Origin: Lysobacteraceae bacterium
GTDB taxonomy: Bacteria; Pseudomonadota; Gammaproteobacteria; Xanthomonadales; Xanthomonadaceae
Reading direction: 5' to 3'
Assembly: GCA_024508915.1 (NCBI GenBank)
Contig: JANINR010000019.1
Location: 1-59,631, forward strand
DNA length: 59,631 bases
Numbering within the stretch: the first letter of the stretch is position 1; each line of letters begins with the position of its first letter. The notes beneath the pieces are model-generated. The model had not been told where the DNA came from, did not search any database, and worked only from the letters and a program-made list of their open reading frames with translations. This document shows positions 34,928 through 45,445 of this stretch, one piece after another. Position numbers and translations under genes: made by a program.

Positions 34928-35326
34928 GTGGCGACGCCTGCGCGCAAGCGCGTGCTGTTCGTCTGCATCGAGAACTCGAATCGCAGCCAGATGGCCGAGG
35001 CCTTCGCGCGCATGCACGGCGGCGACGCCGTCGAGGCCTTGAGCGCCGGTTCGAAACCGTCCGGCCGCATCAACCCGAAGGCGGCGCGCTTCATGGGCGA
35101 GCTCGGCTACGACCTCACGGCGCATGCATCGAAATCGCTGGCCGACGTGACCGGCGAATTCGATGCGGTGGTCACGATGGGCTGCGGCGACGATTGCCCG
35201 TGGGTGCCCGCGAAACGGCGCGAGGACTGGGCGCTGCCGGATCCGAAGGACCTGGACGACGACGGCTACCGCGCGGTGCGCGACGAGATCTCGCGCCGCG
35301 TGCGCGCGCTGCTGGCGTCGCTGTGA
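34928..35326 (+). CDS. arsC: Arsenate reductase (LMW-phosphatase family)
   Basis: Reduces arsenate to arsenite. 132 residues with the P-loop CIENSNRSQMAEA (nucleophile Cys13, CxxxxxRS) and the Asp loop at ALPDPKDLDDD; further Cys lie in MGCGDDCPW. In the thioredoxin-coupled class two extra Cys shuttle the disulfide; the GCGDDC pair may serve this. The start is GTG (34928), one base after the arsI stop. Third gene of the ars operon. Confidence 0.92.
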   Translation: MATPARKRVLFVCIENSNRSQMAEAFARMHGGDAVEALSAGSKPSGRINPKAARFMGELGYDLTAHASKSLADVTGEFDAVVTMGCGDDCPWVPAKRREDWALPDPKDLDDDGYRAVRDEISRRVRALLASL

Positions 35327-35988
35327 TGTCGCTGCGCCAGCGGCTCCTCGCCGAGCTCGTCGGCACCGCCCTCCTGCTCGCGGCCGTCGTCGGCTCCGGG
35401 ATCATGGGCGTGGCCCTGTCGCACGGCAACGACGGCATCGCGCTGCTCGCGAACGCGGGCGCGACGGCGGCGATCCTCTATGTGCTGATCGTGGTGCTGG
35501 GGCCGGTGTCCGGCGCGCACTTCAACCCGGTGGTCACGCTGGCCGCGCGCCTCGATCGCGGCATCGGCAATCGCGAGGCCGCCGCGTACGTCGCGCTGCA
35601 GCTGCTTGGCGCGGTGGCGGGCGTGCTGCTCGCGCACGCGATGTTCGGGCAGGCGCTGTGGCAACCCGGCGACCACACGCGCACCGGAGCCGGCCAGTGG
35701 CTGAGCGAAGGCGTCGCGACCTTCGGCCTGGTGCTGACGATCCAGTTGGGCATGCGCCGCAGGGCCGGCGCGGTGGCCGCGCTGGTGGCGGCCTGGATCT
35801 TCGCCGCGTACTGGTTCACGGCCAGCACCTCGTTCGCGAACCCCGCCGTGACGCTGGCGCGCGCGCTGACCTCGAGCTTCTCCGGCATCCGGCCCGGCGA
35901 CGTCTCCGGCTTCGTGCTGGCCCAGTGCCTCGGAGCGGCCGGCGGCTGGTGGGTGGCCCGCCGCCTGGAAGGCCCGCCCGCCGCCTGA
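35326..35988 (+). CDS. aqpS: Aquaglyceroporin-like channel (AqpS type)
   Basis: A MIP-family channel of 220 residues with six TM helices and two half-helix motifs: FNPVVTLA (an NPV variant of the first NPA) and ANPAVTLA. The start ATG overlaps the arsC stop (TGATG). In Sinorhizobium an AqpS in an ars operon releases arsenite downhill after ArsC reduction; the same role is inferred. No arsB or acr3 pump follows, so this channel is the only visible exit. Confidence 0.85.
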   Translation: MSLRQRLLAELVGTALLLAAVVGSGIMGVALSHGNDGIALLANAGATAAILYVLIVVLGPVSGAHFNPVVTLAARLDRGIGNREAAAYVALQLLGAVAGVLLAHAMFGQALWQPGDHTRTGAGQWLSEGVATFGLVLTIQLGMRRRAGAVAALVAAWIFAAYWFTASTSFANPAVTLARALTSSFSGIRPGDVSGFVLAQCLGAAGGWWVARRLEGPPAA

Positions 35989-36025
35989 GCCCGGGGGCTT
36001 GCAAATCCCGGGGCGGCGGCGCACA

Positions 36026-36043
36026 GTGAACCACATGGTTCAC
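36026..36043 (+). promoter_or_regulatory. Perfect dyad over the start of the second ArsR gene
   Basis: GTGAACCA-CA-TGGTTCAC (36026-36043) is an 8-bp perfect inverted repeat overlapping ATG 36035. It is the likely autoregulatory operator of the ArsR-type protein it encodes. Confidence 0.6.
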
Positions 36044-36397
36044 CATCAGACCCCGGCCCGCCTGGACGCCACCTTCGCCGCGCTCTCCGACGTCACCCGG
36101 CGCGGCGTGCTGGAGCAGCTGTGGCGCGCGGATGCCTCGATCAGCGACCTCGCCGCGAAGTTCGACATGACCCTCACCGGCATGAAAAAGCATGTCGGCG
36201 TGCTGGAGCAGGCGGGCCTGGTGACCACCGAGAAAGTCGGCCGCGTGCGGACCTGCAGGCTCGGGCCGCACCGGCTCGAGGAAGAAGCCGCGTGGATCGC
36301 GCGGCACCACCGGCTCTGGAGCGCGCGCTTCGACGCTCTGGACACGATCGTCGAAGACCTCAAGCGCAAGGAGAAGGAAGATGGCCAACGCAAGTAG
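36035..36397 (+). CDS. ArsR-family regulator (SdpR/AHSA1-linked group)
   Basis: 120 residues, a winged HTH: LDATFAALSDVTRRGVLEQL, SISDLAAKFDMTLTGMKKHVGVLEQAG, VGRVRTCRLGPHRLEE. No metal-binding Cys, unlike arsR nearby. This group sits upstream of SRPBCC/AHSA1-domain genes, as here (17-bp overlap). The inducer is unknown. An in-frame GTG at 36026 lies in the dyad and would add three residues. Confidence 0.9.
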   Translation: MVHHQTPARLDATFAALSDVTRRGVLEQLWRADASISDLAAKFDMTLTGMKKHVGVLEQAGLVTTEKVGRVRTCRLGPHRLEEEAAWIARHHRLWSARFDALDTIVEDLKRKEKEDGQRK

Positions 36398-36881
36398 CGC
36401 CTCCGCAATGAATCCCACGAACGTGGAACGCAGGTCCGACCGCGAATTCGTGGCGACCCGTACGTTCGACGCCCCCGCCCGCCTGGTCTACGAGGCGTGG
36501 CGCAACCCCGACCTGTTCCGCAAGTGGTGGGTGCCGGAGGGCGCGGGCATGACGCTGGAATCGTGCGAGATGGACGTGCGTACCGGCGGCAAGTACCGAC
36601 TCGTGTTCCGCCATCCGCAGTTCGACGGGCCGATGGCGTTCTTCGGCCGCTACACCGACGTCGTGCCGAACAAGCGCATCGCCTGGACCAACGAAGAGGG
36701 TGGCGAGGACCAGGGTGCGCTGACCACCGTGACGTTCACGGAGCGCGACGGCAAGACGCTCGTCAGCTACAGCGAGCTCTACCCGACCGCCGAAGCCTGC
36801 GACGAAGCCATCGCCGGCTCCGCCGAAGGCCTGCCGGGCCAGTTCGCGCAGCTCGACCAATTGCTCGCCGCCGGCTGGTGA
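36381..36881 (+). CDS. SRPBCC (AHSA1-like) domain protein
   Basis: 166 residues with a START/Bet v1-type fold: REFVATRTFDAPARLVYEAW at the start, RKWWVPEGAGMTL, GGKYRLVFRHPQF, then the C-terminal helix GLPGQFAQLDQLLA. Such proteins bind hydrophobic ligands; the function of the ArsR-AHSA1 pair is not settled. It overlaps the regulator by 17 bp and ends in a palindromic terminator repeat. Confidence 0.88.
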   Translation: MANASSASAMNPTNVERRSDREFVATRTFDAPARLVYEAWRNPDLFRKWWVPEGAGMTLESCEMDVRTGGKYRLVFRHPQFDGPMAFFGRYTDVVPNKRIAWTNEEGGEDQGALTTVTFTERDGKTLVSYSELYPTAEACDEAIAGSAEGLPGQFAQLDQLLAAGW

Positions 36882-36917
36882 AAAAAGGGGTCTGACGCCC
36901 TTTTCCGACCCCCTTGT
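36879..36917. repeat. Dispersed GGGGTCTGAC terminator repeat, copy 1
   Basis: Begins at the stop codon: TGA, a run of A, GGGGTCTGAC, CCCTTTT, GACCCCC, then TTGTTTA at the opposite gene's stop. GGGGTC (36887-36892) pairs with GACCCC, giving A-stem-T symmetry and probably two-way termination between convergent genes. A closely similar element lies at 46373-46416. Confidence 0.75.
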
Positions 36918-39227
<2,310 letters not shown>

Positions 39228-39229
39228 CG

Positions 39230-40594
39230 TCACGGCATCGCGGGTGCGGGAGGACCCATTCTAGTCGCCGGCGCCGGCAAAGGGCTCGCCGGGTCGCCCG
39301 GGTCGCGGGGCTCGTCGCCGCCTTCCGGCGCAGCGAGCTGGTCCATGCGGATGCGGTTGGCGAACAGCGAGAACGCCAGCATCCCGGCCAGCCCGTTGGC
39401 GCGCGAGATCCAGCGCGGCAGCCAGCGCGGCGGGGCCAGCGCCGGCGCGACCGCGCGGCCCTGCGCGTCGGTGCCGCCGCGGAACAACGGCTCGAAGCGC
39501 ACCGCGTCGCCCAGCGTCATCTTGCCCGCGAACAGCTGCCGGCACAGGTGCAGCTTGCGGTGCTTCAGCGCCCAGCGGAAGAAGGTGTGCACGCCGACGA
39601 GGCCGCGCAGGTACACCACGTCCTTGGTGAACGCCGCGCCGCCCTCGACCGGCACGCCGCGGAAGATCCGCTGCGCTGAGGCGAAGCTCTCGACCTCGCC
39701 CTGGCCGGCGTCGAGGAAGTAGCGGAACACCTGCAGGAAGTCGGCGCCTTCCGTCGCCATCGCCACCGCCTCGATGCGCAGCGACACGCGCTTCATGCGC
39801 TCGATGTCGATCGCGCCGGTGATCTGCTCGGCGAACGTCGCCAGGCCCTCCTGCGTCGCCGTCGTCCGCGGCGAGGACAGCGCCATGCTCTGCAGCACCG
39901 GCTGCTGGCGGCCGTTGAGCGCGGTGAGCGAATGCACGAAGGCCTCGTGCTGCAGCAGCTGGTGGCGGTCGTAGTCGCTGAAGGCGGCACCGGCGCGCAG
40001 GCGGATGCGGGTCGAGCCGGCGGCGGCCTTGGCGATGAGGTCCGGATCGAGCACCACTTCGATCACGCGGCCGTTGAAGTAGTCGTCGAGGTCCGATTGC
40101 AGCTGCAGGCGCAGCGCGGTGGCGGAAATCGGCACCTGCTCCTCGGGCGCGAGCAGCTCGCGGTCGAGCTGGCTGGCGATGCCGATGAAGTGGCGCGCGG
40201 CCTCGCGCGTGCTCGGGCCGGCACCGGGCAGCGGCTCGTCGGGGCGACCGAACAGCTGCCGCGACAGCGCACCGGCGCGGGGCGTGCCCAGCGCCTCCAG
40301 CAGTTCCGCGGCGACGCCCCAGGAGCGCGCGGACTCGACCAGGTAGCGGCCGAGCGGATGCGCCGGATCGGCCTCGGCGGCGATCGCGTCCATCTCGCGC
40401 CGCGCTTCGGCGAAATCGTGCTTCGGATAGTCGTAGCGCGGCAAGGTCGGTTGGCCGGCGCGCCACTGCGCGAGGAACGCGTCCTGCACGCGCGCGGGCC
40501 AGCTCACCAGGTTCAGCAGGTTCAGGCCGCGCGCCGCGCGCACCATCCGCGCGTCCAGCGCCGCGTACCTCGCGATGTCAGTGCTTTCAGCCAC
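39230..40594 (-). CDS. DUF1704 / QEGLA-motif putative metallopeptidase
   Basis: 454 residues. It contains HEAFVH (216-221), an HExxxH zinc motif, and TQEGLATF (247-254), the motif for which this family (TIGR02421) is named. Eukaryotic MATCAP, which removes the C-terminal tyrosine of tubulin, has the same HExxxH/E arrangement, so a carboxypeptidase role is plausible but untested here. Starts are unclear: the frame opens at GTG 40603 inside an inverted-repeat array; GTG 40594 gives VAESTDIARYAALDARMVRAARG (in two parts), the expected N-terminus. Confidence 0.85.
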   Translation of the reverse strand: MAESTDIARYAALDARMVRAARGLNLLNLVSWPARVQDAFLAQWRAGQPTLPRYDYPKHDFAEARREMDAIAAEADPAHPLGRYLVESARSWGVAAELLEALGTPRAGALSRQLFGRPDEPLPGAGPSTREAARHFIGIASQLDRELLAPEEQVPISATALRLQLQSDLDDYFNGRVIEVVLDPDLIAKAAAGSTRIRLRAGAAFSDYDRHQLLQHEAFVHSLTALNGRQQPVLQSMALSSPRTTATQEGLATFAEQITGAIDIERMKRVSLRIEAVAMATEGADFLQVFRYFLDAGQGEVESFASAQRIFRGVPVEGGAAFTKDVVYLRGLVGVHTFFRWALKHRKLHLCRQLFAGKMTLGDAVRFEPLFRGGTDAQGRAVAPALAPPRWLPRWISRANGLAGMLAFSLFANRIRMDQLAAPEGGDEPRDPGDPASPLPAPATRMGPPAPAMP

Positions 40595-40676
40595 GGATCT
40601 CACAGATCACACGGATCAGGCCAACGCACGCCATGGTGTTCTGCTCTTTCATCTGTGTCATCTGTGAAATCTGTGG
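40591..40676. repeat. Inverted array of 9-mers (3 + 3 copies)
   Basis: The left arm (40591-40618) holds three tandem 9-mers: CACGGATCT, CACAGATCA, CACGGATCA. The right arm (40649-40676), read on the minus strand, is CACAGATTT, CACAGATGA, CACAGATGA. The 28-nt arms (each beginning with one extra C) match at 22 positions around a 30-nt loop. It lies between rsgA and the DUF1704 gene and overlaps the latter's possible start, so it may be a REP-like unit, a regulatory site, or both. Confidence 0.75.
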
Positions 40677-40687
40677 CAAAAAGACCT

Positions 40688-41830
40688 TCAGTGCTTGCCG
40701 TGCTTTTCGTCGAGGCGCTTGTGCAGCGCGCGGGTCAGCACTTTCGCCTCGGATTTCTGCGCCAGGCGCGTCGCGAGCCTGTCGGCGGCGCCGGCGACCT
40801 CGTCGCGCAGCTTGAGGTAGTTGGCGTAGCGGTCGGCGTCGAGCGTGCCGGCCTCGATCGCGGCGCGCACGGCGCAGCCGGGCTCGCGGTCGTGGCGGCA
40901 GTCGCGGAAGCGGCACTGCTCCGCCAGCGCCTCGATGTCGGCGAAGTTGCGGTCGACGTCCTCTTCGCCGGTGGGCTTGAGCTCGCGCATGCCGGGCGTG
41001 TCGATCAGGCACGCGCCCGAGGGCAGCGGCACCAGCGCGCGGTGGGTGGTGGTGTGGCGGCCGCGCGCGTCGCTCTCGCGCACCTCGCCGGTCTTCATCT
41101 TCTCGACGCCGAGCAGCGTGTTCATGAGCGTCGACTTGCCCGCGCCGGAGGACCCGACGAGCACGACGCTGCTGCCGGGCTGCAGCCACGGCGCGAGCAC
41201 GTCGACGGTGGCCCGATCCTTGGCGTTCACCGCGACCGCGGTCATCTCCTGCGCGAGGCTGCCGGAGATCGCCTCCAGCGCGGTGGCGACCGCGGCCGGA
41301 TCGTCCGCGGCGGCCTTGTCGGCCTTGGTGAGCACGACCACGGCGCCGGCGCCGCTGCCCTGCACCAGCAGCAGGTAGCGCTCGATGCGGCGCGGGTTGA
41401 AGTCGGCGTCGAGGCCGCAGACGACGAAGACGGTGTCGACGTTCGCCGCGATCAGCTGCTGTTTGTAGTGCTCGCCGGCGGCGCCGCGCTTGATCGCCGA
41501 GTGGCGCGGGAGCAGGGCCACGATCTTCGCGCCTTCCAGCGTCGGGCCCTCGACCAGCACCCAGTCGCCGACGGCGGCGCGTTCCTCGGGCGCGGCCTGG
41601 CCCTTGCGATAGCCGGCGGCGCGCTGCCATTCGGGCAGCGATTCGACGGCCACGCCTTCGCCGGGGGCTTCCGCCACCAGGTACCCGCTGCGGTGCTGCT
41701 CCACGACCCGCGCCGGCCGCGCGGCCGGATGCTCCGCCAGCAGCGCCGCCCACGCCGGGTCGGCGGCATGCGCACGGACGTCGTCGCCCTCGAGGGGATA
41801 GGGCCAGCCGATGGCGCGGAGGTCGGTCAT
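40688..41830 (-). CDS. rsgA: Ribosome small-subunit GTPase RsgA
   Basis: A circularly permuted GTPase that aids late 30S maturation. 380 residues, longer than E. coli RsgA (350). An N-terminal OB fold is followed by the permuted motifs: LTKAD (G4), then GSSGAGKSTL (G1), TTTHR (G2 region), DTPGMREL (G3). The C-terminal zinc site reads CRFRDCRHDREPGC. A CAGAAT -10 ends six bases before the ATG, predicting leaderless mRNA. Confidence 0.95.
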   Translation of the reverse strand: MTDLRAIGWPYPLEGDDVRAHAADPAWAALLAEHPAARPARVVEQHRSGYLVAEAPGEGVAVESLPEWQRAAGYRKGQAAPEERAAVGDWVLVEGPTLEGAKIVALLPRHSAIKRGAAGEHYKQQLIAANVDTVFVVCGLDADFNPRRIERYLLLVQGSGAGAVVVLTKADKAAADDPAAVATALEAISGSLAQEMTAVAVNAKDRATVDVLAPWLQPGSSVVLVGSSGAGKSTLMNTLLGVEKMKTGEVRESDARGRHTTTHRALVPLPSGACLIDTPGMRELKPTGEEDVDRNFADIEALAEQCRFRDCRHDREPGCAVRAAIEAGTLDADRYANYLKLRDEVAGAADRLATRLAQKSEAKVLTRALHKRLDEKHGKH

Positions 41831-41842
41831 CGGGGGATTCTG
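41830..41842 (-). promoter_or_regulatory. -10 box 6 nt before the rsgA start (leaderless)
   Basis: CAGAAT on the minus strand (41842-41837) is followed by six bases and the ATG at 41830. No Shine-Dalgarno is present. Confidence 0.4.
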
Positions 41843-41991
41843 CCCTGCCGCGCCGGCAGTGGCACGCGCCGGCCTGCGGATCCGGCACGCGTCCGGCGCG
41901 AATCCGGCGCGGATCCGGCGTGTCCCGGGCGCATTTTCGGCTAGGCTGGCGTTCCCTTCCGATCCGCCGGCAGCGCCGGCACGCTGCCCGC

Positions 41992-43269
41992 ATGGATGCC
42001 GCTTCCCCCAAGCCGATGACGCCCCTCAAGACCAGCGCGCGCCTCTCCGAAGTGCGCTACGAGATCCGCGGCGAACTCGCCCGCCGCGCCCGCGAGCTCG
42101 AGGCCGCCGGCCGCAGCCTGATCAAGCTGAACATCGGCAACCCCGGGGCGTTCGGCTTCCGCGCGCCGGAGCACCTGCAGCGCGCGATCGCCGGCCGCAT
42201 CGAGGCCACCGACCCGTACACGCACCAGCAGGGACTGCCGGCCGCGCGGGAGGCGATCGCGGCCTTCCACCGCGCGCGCGGCACGCCCAACGCGGCGCCC
42301 GAGCGCGTGTTCGTCGGCAACGGCGTCAGCGAGCTGATCGACCTGTCGCTGCGCGCGCTGCTGAATCCCGGCGACGAGGTGCTGCTGCCCTCGCCCGACT
42401 ATCCGCTGTGGAGCGCCGCCACGATCCTCAACGACGGCCGGCCGGTGTACTACGCGTGCCGCCCGGAGAACGGCTTCCTGCCGGATCCCGACGAGATCGC
42501 CGCGCTGGTGACGCCGCGCACGCGCGCGATCGTGCTGATCAACCCGAACAATCCGACCGGTGCCAGCTATCCGCGCGCGCTGCTCGAGCGCATCGTCGCC
42601 GTGGCGGCGAAGCACCGGCTGCTGCTGATGGCCGACGAGATCTACGACGGCATCCTCTACGACGAAGCGGCGTTCGAGCCGCTGGCGCCGCTGGCCGGCG
42701 ACCTGCCGTGCCTGTCGTTCGGCGGCCTGTCGAAGGTGCACCGCGCCTGCGGCTGGCGCGTCGGCTGGGCCGTGCTCAGCGGCGATCCGATGGCGAGCGG
42801 CGACCTGCACCACGCGATGGACCTGCTCGGCGCGCTGCGGCTGTGCGCGAACGTGCCCGGCCAGTTCGCGATCGAGGCCGCGCTGCACGGCGAGGACACG
42901 ATCGCGGCCCTCACCGCGCCCGGCGGGCGCCTGCACGAGACGCGCGCCGCGCTCGTCGAGGCGTGCGCCGCGAGCCCCCACCTGTCGCTGGTCGCACCGC
43001 AGGGCGCGCTGTACGGCTTCCCGGCGGTGGTCGGCGACGCCGCGCGCGGCTTCGACGACCATGCGTTCGCGCTGGAGCTGATGGAGGAGGAGGGCGTGCT
43101 GGTGGTGCCCGGCTCGAGCTTCAACGTGCCGTACCGCAACCATTTCCGCGTGACCCTGCTGCCGGAGGCGCCGGTGCTGCGCGAGGTGTTCGCGCGCATC
43201 GACCGCGTGCTCTCGCGGCGCGCGGCGGCCGCCGCCGCGACGCCTGCCGTCGCGAGCGCCGTGGCCTGA
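41992..43269 (+). CDS. Class I aminotransferase (AlaA-like)
   Basis: A PLP enzyme of 425 residues, fold type I. LIKLNIGNPGAFGFRAPEHL and NPNNPTGASYP are fold-type signatures, and the Schiff-base lysine is in FGGLSKVHRACGWRVGW. The N-terminal block SARLSEVRYEIRGELARRA is characteristic of glutamate-pyruvate aminotransferase AlaA. Alanine synthesis from pyruvate and glutamate is the likely activity. ATG 41992 follows a TAGGCT -10 (41942-41947); Met at 42016 is an alternative. It heads a run of three genes with the hydrolase and methyltransferase. Confidence 0.9.
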   Translation: MDAASPKPMTPLKTSARLSEVRYEIRGELARRARELEAAGRSLIKLNIGNPGAFGFRAPEHLQRAIAGRIEATDPYTHQQGLPAAREAIAAFHRARGTPNAAPERVFVGNGVSELIDLSLRALLNPGDEVLLPSPDYPLWSAATILNDGRPVYYACRPENGFLPDPDEIAALVTPRTRAIVLINPNNPTGASYPRALLERIVAVAAKHRLLLMADEIYDGILYDEAAFEPLAPLAGDLPCLSFGGLSKVHRACGWRVGWAVLSGDPMASGDLHHAMDLLGALRLCANVPGQFAIEAALHGEDTIAALTAPGGRLHETRAALVEACAASPHLSLVAPQGALYGFPAVVGDAARGFDDHAFALELMEEEGVLVVPGSSFNVPYRNHFRVTLLPEAPVLREVFARIDRVLSRRAAAAAATPAVASAVA

Positions 43270-43270
43270 C

Positions 43271-43888
43271 ATGAAGTACCTCGCGCTCGGCGACAGCTAC
43301 ACCATCGGCGAAGGCGTCGCGGAGGACGCGCGCTGGCCGGTGCTGCTCGCGCGCGCGCTGCGCGACGGCGACGTCGCCATCGACGACCCGCGCATCATCG
43401 CCACCACCGGCTGGACCACCGACGAGCTGGCCGCGGCGATGGACGCCGCCGCGCCGCTGGGCGACTGGGACTTCGTGACCCTGCTCATCGGCGTCAACAA
43501 CCAGTACCGCGGCCGCGGCCTGGACGAGTACCGCGCGCAGTTCGAGTCGCTGCTGCACCGCGCGATCGTGCTCGCGGGCGGGCGCTGCGAACGGGTGATG
43601 GTGCTCTCGATCCCGGACTGGGGCGTCACCCGTTTCGGTGCGGAATCGGGCCGCGACCTGGCGCAGGTCTCGCGCGAGCTCGATGCCTTCAACGATGCGG
43701 CGCGCGAACTGAGCACGCGGCACGGCGTGGCGTTCGTGGACATCGCGCCGGTGTCGCGCGCGCGCGGCGGCGAGCCCGCGATGCAGGCCGCCGACGGCCT
43801 GCATCCGTCGGCGGCGATGCACGCGCTGTGGCTGCAGGCCGCGCTGCCGGTGGCGCAGCGCCTGCTGGTCGACACGGAACCCGATTGA
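43271..43888 (+). CDS. SGNH/GDSL hydrolase
   Basis: 205 residues. Block I GDSYTIGEG gives the nucleophile Ser9, GVNNQYRGR is the block III Asn, and DGLHPS carries the Asp-His pair. No signal peptide, so cytoplasmic. Family members are esterases, thioesterases or acyltransferases; the substrate is unknown. The ATG begins one base after the aminotransferase stop, implying an operon. Confidence 0.9.
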   Translation: MKYLALGDSYTIGEGVAEDARWPVLLARALRDGDVAIDDPRIIATTGWTTDELAAAMDAAAPLGDWDFVTLLIGVNNQYRGRGLDEYRAQFESLLHRAIVLAGGRCERVMVLSIPDWGVTRFGAESGRDLAQVSRELDAFNDAARELSTRHGVAFVDIAPVSRARGGEPAMQAADGLHPSAAMHALWLQAALPVAQRLLVDTEPD

Positions 43889-43890
43889 CC

Positions 43891-44583
43891 GTGGGCGCGA
43901 CGTCCGCGCTCGACGCCGCGACCGCGCGGCGCATCGCCTCCTCGTTCCTGCCGGCGCGCTGGTACGGCAACCGCGCCCTGTGGTGCTACGTCCGCGCGAA
44001 GCTGCGCTGCGATCCGCTGTATCCCGGCGTCATCGCCGCGCTGCGCGGATGCGACGCGCCGCTGCTCGACCTCGGCTGCGGCATCGGCCTGCTCGCGCAC
44101 GCGCTGCGCGACGCCGGCCTGGCCATGCCGTATCGCGGCGTGGACATCGACGCGCGCAAGATCCCGCAGGCGCAACGCGCGGCCGCCAATGCCGGGCTGC
44201 GCGACGTCGCCTTCGAAGCCGTGGACCTGTCGGCGCGCATGCCGGCCCACCAAGGCAGCGTCGCCATCCTCGACGTGCTGCAGTTCGTGTCGCCGCAGGC
44301 GCAGGCCGCGATCCTCGATGCCGCCGTCGCGATGCTCGCGCCCGGCGCGCGGCTGGTGATCCGCACGGGGCTCGACGACGGCAGCGCGCGTGCGCGGACC
44401 ACGCGCCGCATCGACGTCTTCTCGCGCAAGGTGCGCTGGATGAACGCCGGCCCGCAGGCCTATCCCGATCCGGACGCCCTGCGCGCGCGCTTCGATGCGG
44501 CCGGGCTGTCGCACGCCTTCTCGCCGCTGTACGGCCGCACGCCCTTCAACAACTGGCTGGTCGTCGCCGAACGTCCCGCCTAG
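43891..44583 (+). CDS. Class I SAM-dependent methyltransferase
   Basis: 230 residues. The SAM-binding motif I is LLDLGCGIGLLAHAL (about 55-69), followed by acidic motif II GVDIDARK and motif IV ILDVLQFV. A methyltransferase of the Methyltransf_11/25 type; the substrate is unknown. The GTG at 43891 is preferred; a TTG overlapping the hydrolase stop (43885) would add two residues. Its end overlaps the convergent deacetylase gene by 4 bp. Confidence 0.85.
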   Translation: MGATSALDAATARRIASSFLPARWYGNRALWCYVRAKLRCDPLYPGVIAALRGCDAPLLDLGCGIGLLAHALRDAGLAMPYRGVDIDARKIPQAQRAAANAGLRDVAFEAVDLSARMPAHQGSVAILDVLQFVSPQAQAAILDAAVAMLAPGARLVIRTGLDDGSARARTTRRIDVFSRKVRWMNAGPQAYPDPDALRARFDAAGLSHAFSPLYGRTPFNNWLVVAERPA

Positions 44584-45359
44584 CCGGGCAGCACCGTGCG
44601 GTAGCCGCGCGCCGCGATGTCGTCGAGCACCCGCGCGACGACCTCGAGGTTGCGGCGGTGCGGCGAACCTTCGTGCAGCAGCACGATCGCGCCCGGCGCG
44701 AGCGTGCGCAGGATCCGCCGCGACACCACCGCCGGGTCGCCTTCCACCGCGTCGTAGCCGCGCGCGCTCCACGCGACCCGCGTCAGGCCGAGCCGCGCGA
44801 GCGGCGCCGCGACGAAGGGATTGGACATGCCGACCACGGCGCGGAACCAGCGCGGCGCCACGCCCGCGATCTCGGTGAGCACCGCCTGCGCGCCTTCGAT
44901 CTCGCGCGACATGCGCTTCGGCCCCAGCGCCCAGAACCAGCCGGCGGGATGCGCGGCGCTGTGGTTGCCGATGGCGTGGCCGCGCCGGATCATCTCGTGC
45001 ACCAGCTCGGGCCGCGCGCGCGCGCGATCGGCGACCACGAAGAACGTCGCCCGGATGCCGCGCGCGTCGAGCAGGTCGAGCATCGCGCGCGTGTCGTCCG
45101 ACGGGCCGTCGTCGATGGTGATCCACGCCACGCGTTCCCGTGTCGGCAGCCGCCACAGCACCGGCCCGAACAGCGCCGAACGCGGCCGGAAGGTGCCCCA
45201 CACCACCACGGCGTGCGACAGCAGCAGCACCGGCAGCCCGACGTGCCAGCCCAGGCGCCACCACAGCGCCGCGGCCAGCAGCTGCGCGCCGGCGAACGCC
45301 CAGGCCCAGGCATGGGGCCGGCGCGGCGGATGGTCGAGGGCCGGGAACGCGGATTCCAT
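44580..45359 (-). CDS. Polysaccharide deacetylase family protein
   Basis: 259 residues. Two N-terminal TM helices (WAWAFAGAQLLAAALWWRLG; VGLPVLLLSHAVVVWG) anchor a NodB-homology domain with motif 1 TIDDGPSDDT and motif 2 NHSAAHP (metal His residues), later VAWSARGYDA and the motif 5 region IVLLHEG. It should remove acetyl groups from an envelope glycan; the substrate is unknown. The start is unclear, since the Met at 45371 lacks a better RBS. Confidence 0.85.
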   Translation of the reverse strand: MESAFPALDHPPRRPHAWAWAFAGAQLLAAALWWRLGWHVGLPVLLLSHAVVVWGTFRPRSALFGPVLWRLPTRERVAWITIDDGPSDDTRAMLDLLDARGIRATFFVVADRARARPELVHEMIRRGHAIGNHSAAHPAGWFWALGPKRMSREIEGAQAVLTEIAGVAPRWFRAVVGMSNPFVAAPLARLGLTRVAWSARGYDAVEGDPAVVSRRILRTLAPGAIVLLHEGSPHRRNLEVVARVLDDIAARGYRTVLPG

Positions 45360-45445
45360 GACGCGGATCATGCCGCACGCGGGCGGGCTGCGCTGCACGG
45401 GGGCGTAGAATGACGGCCCCCCACGCACGTTCCAGGATCGCCGCC

